Source of the DNA: Diprion similis
Lineage: Eukaryota; Arthropoda; Insecta; Hymenoptera; Diprionidae
Length of the DNA: 64,000 nucleotides
Assembly (NCBI RefSeq): GCF_021155765.1
Contig: NC_060112.1
Span: 868,001 to 932,000, forward strand
Direction: 5' to 3'
Both the position numbers and the translations under genes were made by a program. A model generated the notes under the pieces. The model was not told where the DNA came from and made no database searches. It worked only from the letters and a program-made list of their open reading frames with translations. Positions 63,739 through 64,000 of this stretch are shown piece after piece. How positions within the stretch are numbered: position 1 is the first letter of the stretch; every line of letters starts with the position of its first letter.

Positions 63739-64000
63739 TCAGCAAACTACGATTGTCGTCTGTTCGCTGCTGTTGGATGAAAATAATTTAATACTTTCGG
63801 CAGTCCAATGCAATAACGCTCCTTGGCAAACGACGCTCCACACGTATGGAATGAAAAATTCTTCTGGCTGTTCCTCTTCCACGTACTTAAACTTCAATTC
63901 CGGAAATTTCTAGAATAAAGAACGGTCGAAAAATAATCATACCACATTATAATTTGGAGCAATGTAGATCGTCTCTCAAATTTACCCTCATTCGGTCTTT
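63739..64000 (-). CDS. C-terminal exons of an unrecognised gene (partial, runs off the right edge)
   Basis: Exon 63909-63739 (56 codons plus stop) follows a TTCTAG acceptor and joins in phase 0 to the 15 visible bases (64000-63986) of an upstream exon with a GTAAAT donor. The other two phases hit stops at once, which supports this reading. The visible protein has 61 residues: KDRMR, then [39 protein letters not shown], and a polar end TTIVVC. Balanced composition and conserved-looking aromatic/acidic blocks suggest a real gene. I do not recognise the family; the bulk lies beyond position 64,000. Confidence 0.6.

Noticed and set aside
1-64000. CRISPR arrays, rRNA genes, bacterial-type operons
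   Set aside because: No regularly spaced direct repeats, no rRNA-like sequence, and gene structure is plainly eukaryotic.

Overview
This window looks like nuclear DNA of an insect. Genes are split by short AT-rich introns with GT/AG borders, intergenic DNA is AT-rich with many CG dinucleotides, and relics of non-LTR, mariner, hAT and Mutator-like elements are scattered through it. Two sugar/trehalose-type MFS transporters, a complex I subunit and a BLOC-2 subunit fit an insect; a hymenopteran is plausible, but the sequence alone does not settle the order.

Layout, left to right: (1) 1-1,790, the broken ORF1 of a non-LTR retrotransposon (minus), running off the left edge. (2) 3,480-4,400, a Mutator-like transposase relic. 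(3) 6,228-13,296, a four-exon MFS sugar transporter, here 'A' (minus), GC-rich and with a long cytoplasmic tail. (4) 13,300-29,300, gene-poor DNA with a hairpin MITE just upstream of A, a possible TATA promoter for A at about 16.06 kb, two adjacent fold-back elements at 21.7-24.7 kb (one with a further insertion), and a GC-rich hairpin at 27.3 kb. (5) 29,343-30,643, a complete three-exon NDUFB5 gene (minus). (6) 30,700-43,200, gene-poor DNA holding a 795-bp palindrome, a hAT-type element with a perfect 8-bp target duplication, and a GC-rich block at 41.5-41.9 kb that may be a promoter/5' exon. (7) 43,234-54,171, a second MFS sugar transporter, 'B' (plus), eight coding exons with a proposed 20-nt first coding exon and an 8.4-kb first intron full of inverted repeats. 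(8) 56,729-60,743, the BLOC-2 subunit HPS3 (minus, three exons), convergent with B. (9) 63,739-64,000, the last exons of a minus-strand gene I cannot name.

Joining the exons gives continuous, phase-consistent reading frames: A 554 aa, NDUFB5 183 aa, B 545 aa, HPS3 1,180 aa. The two transporters are diverged paralogues on opposite strands and share only the intron just before the first membrane helix. The other genes are unrelated housekeeping or trafficking genes, so I see no operon-like logic. I found no convincing new biological system. The least ordinary content is the number and size of inverted repeats (hairpin arms of about 30 to 575 bp) and four G or C homopolymer runs of 17-30 bp. No tRNA, rRNA or CRISPR array was recognised.
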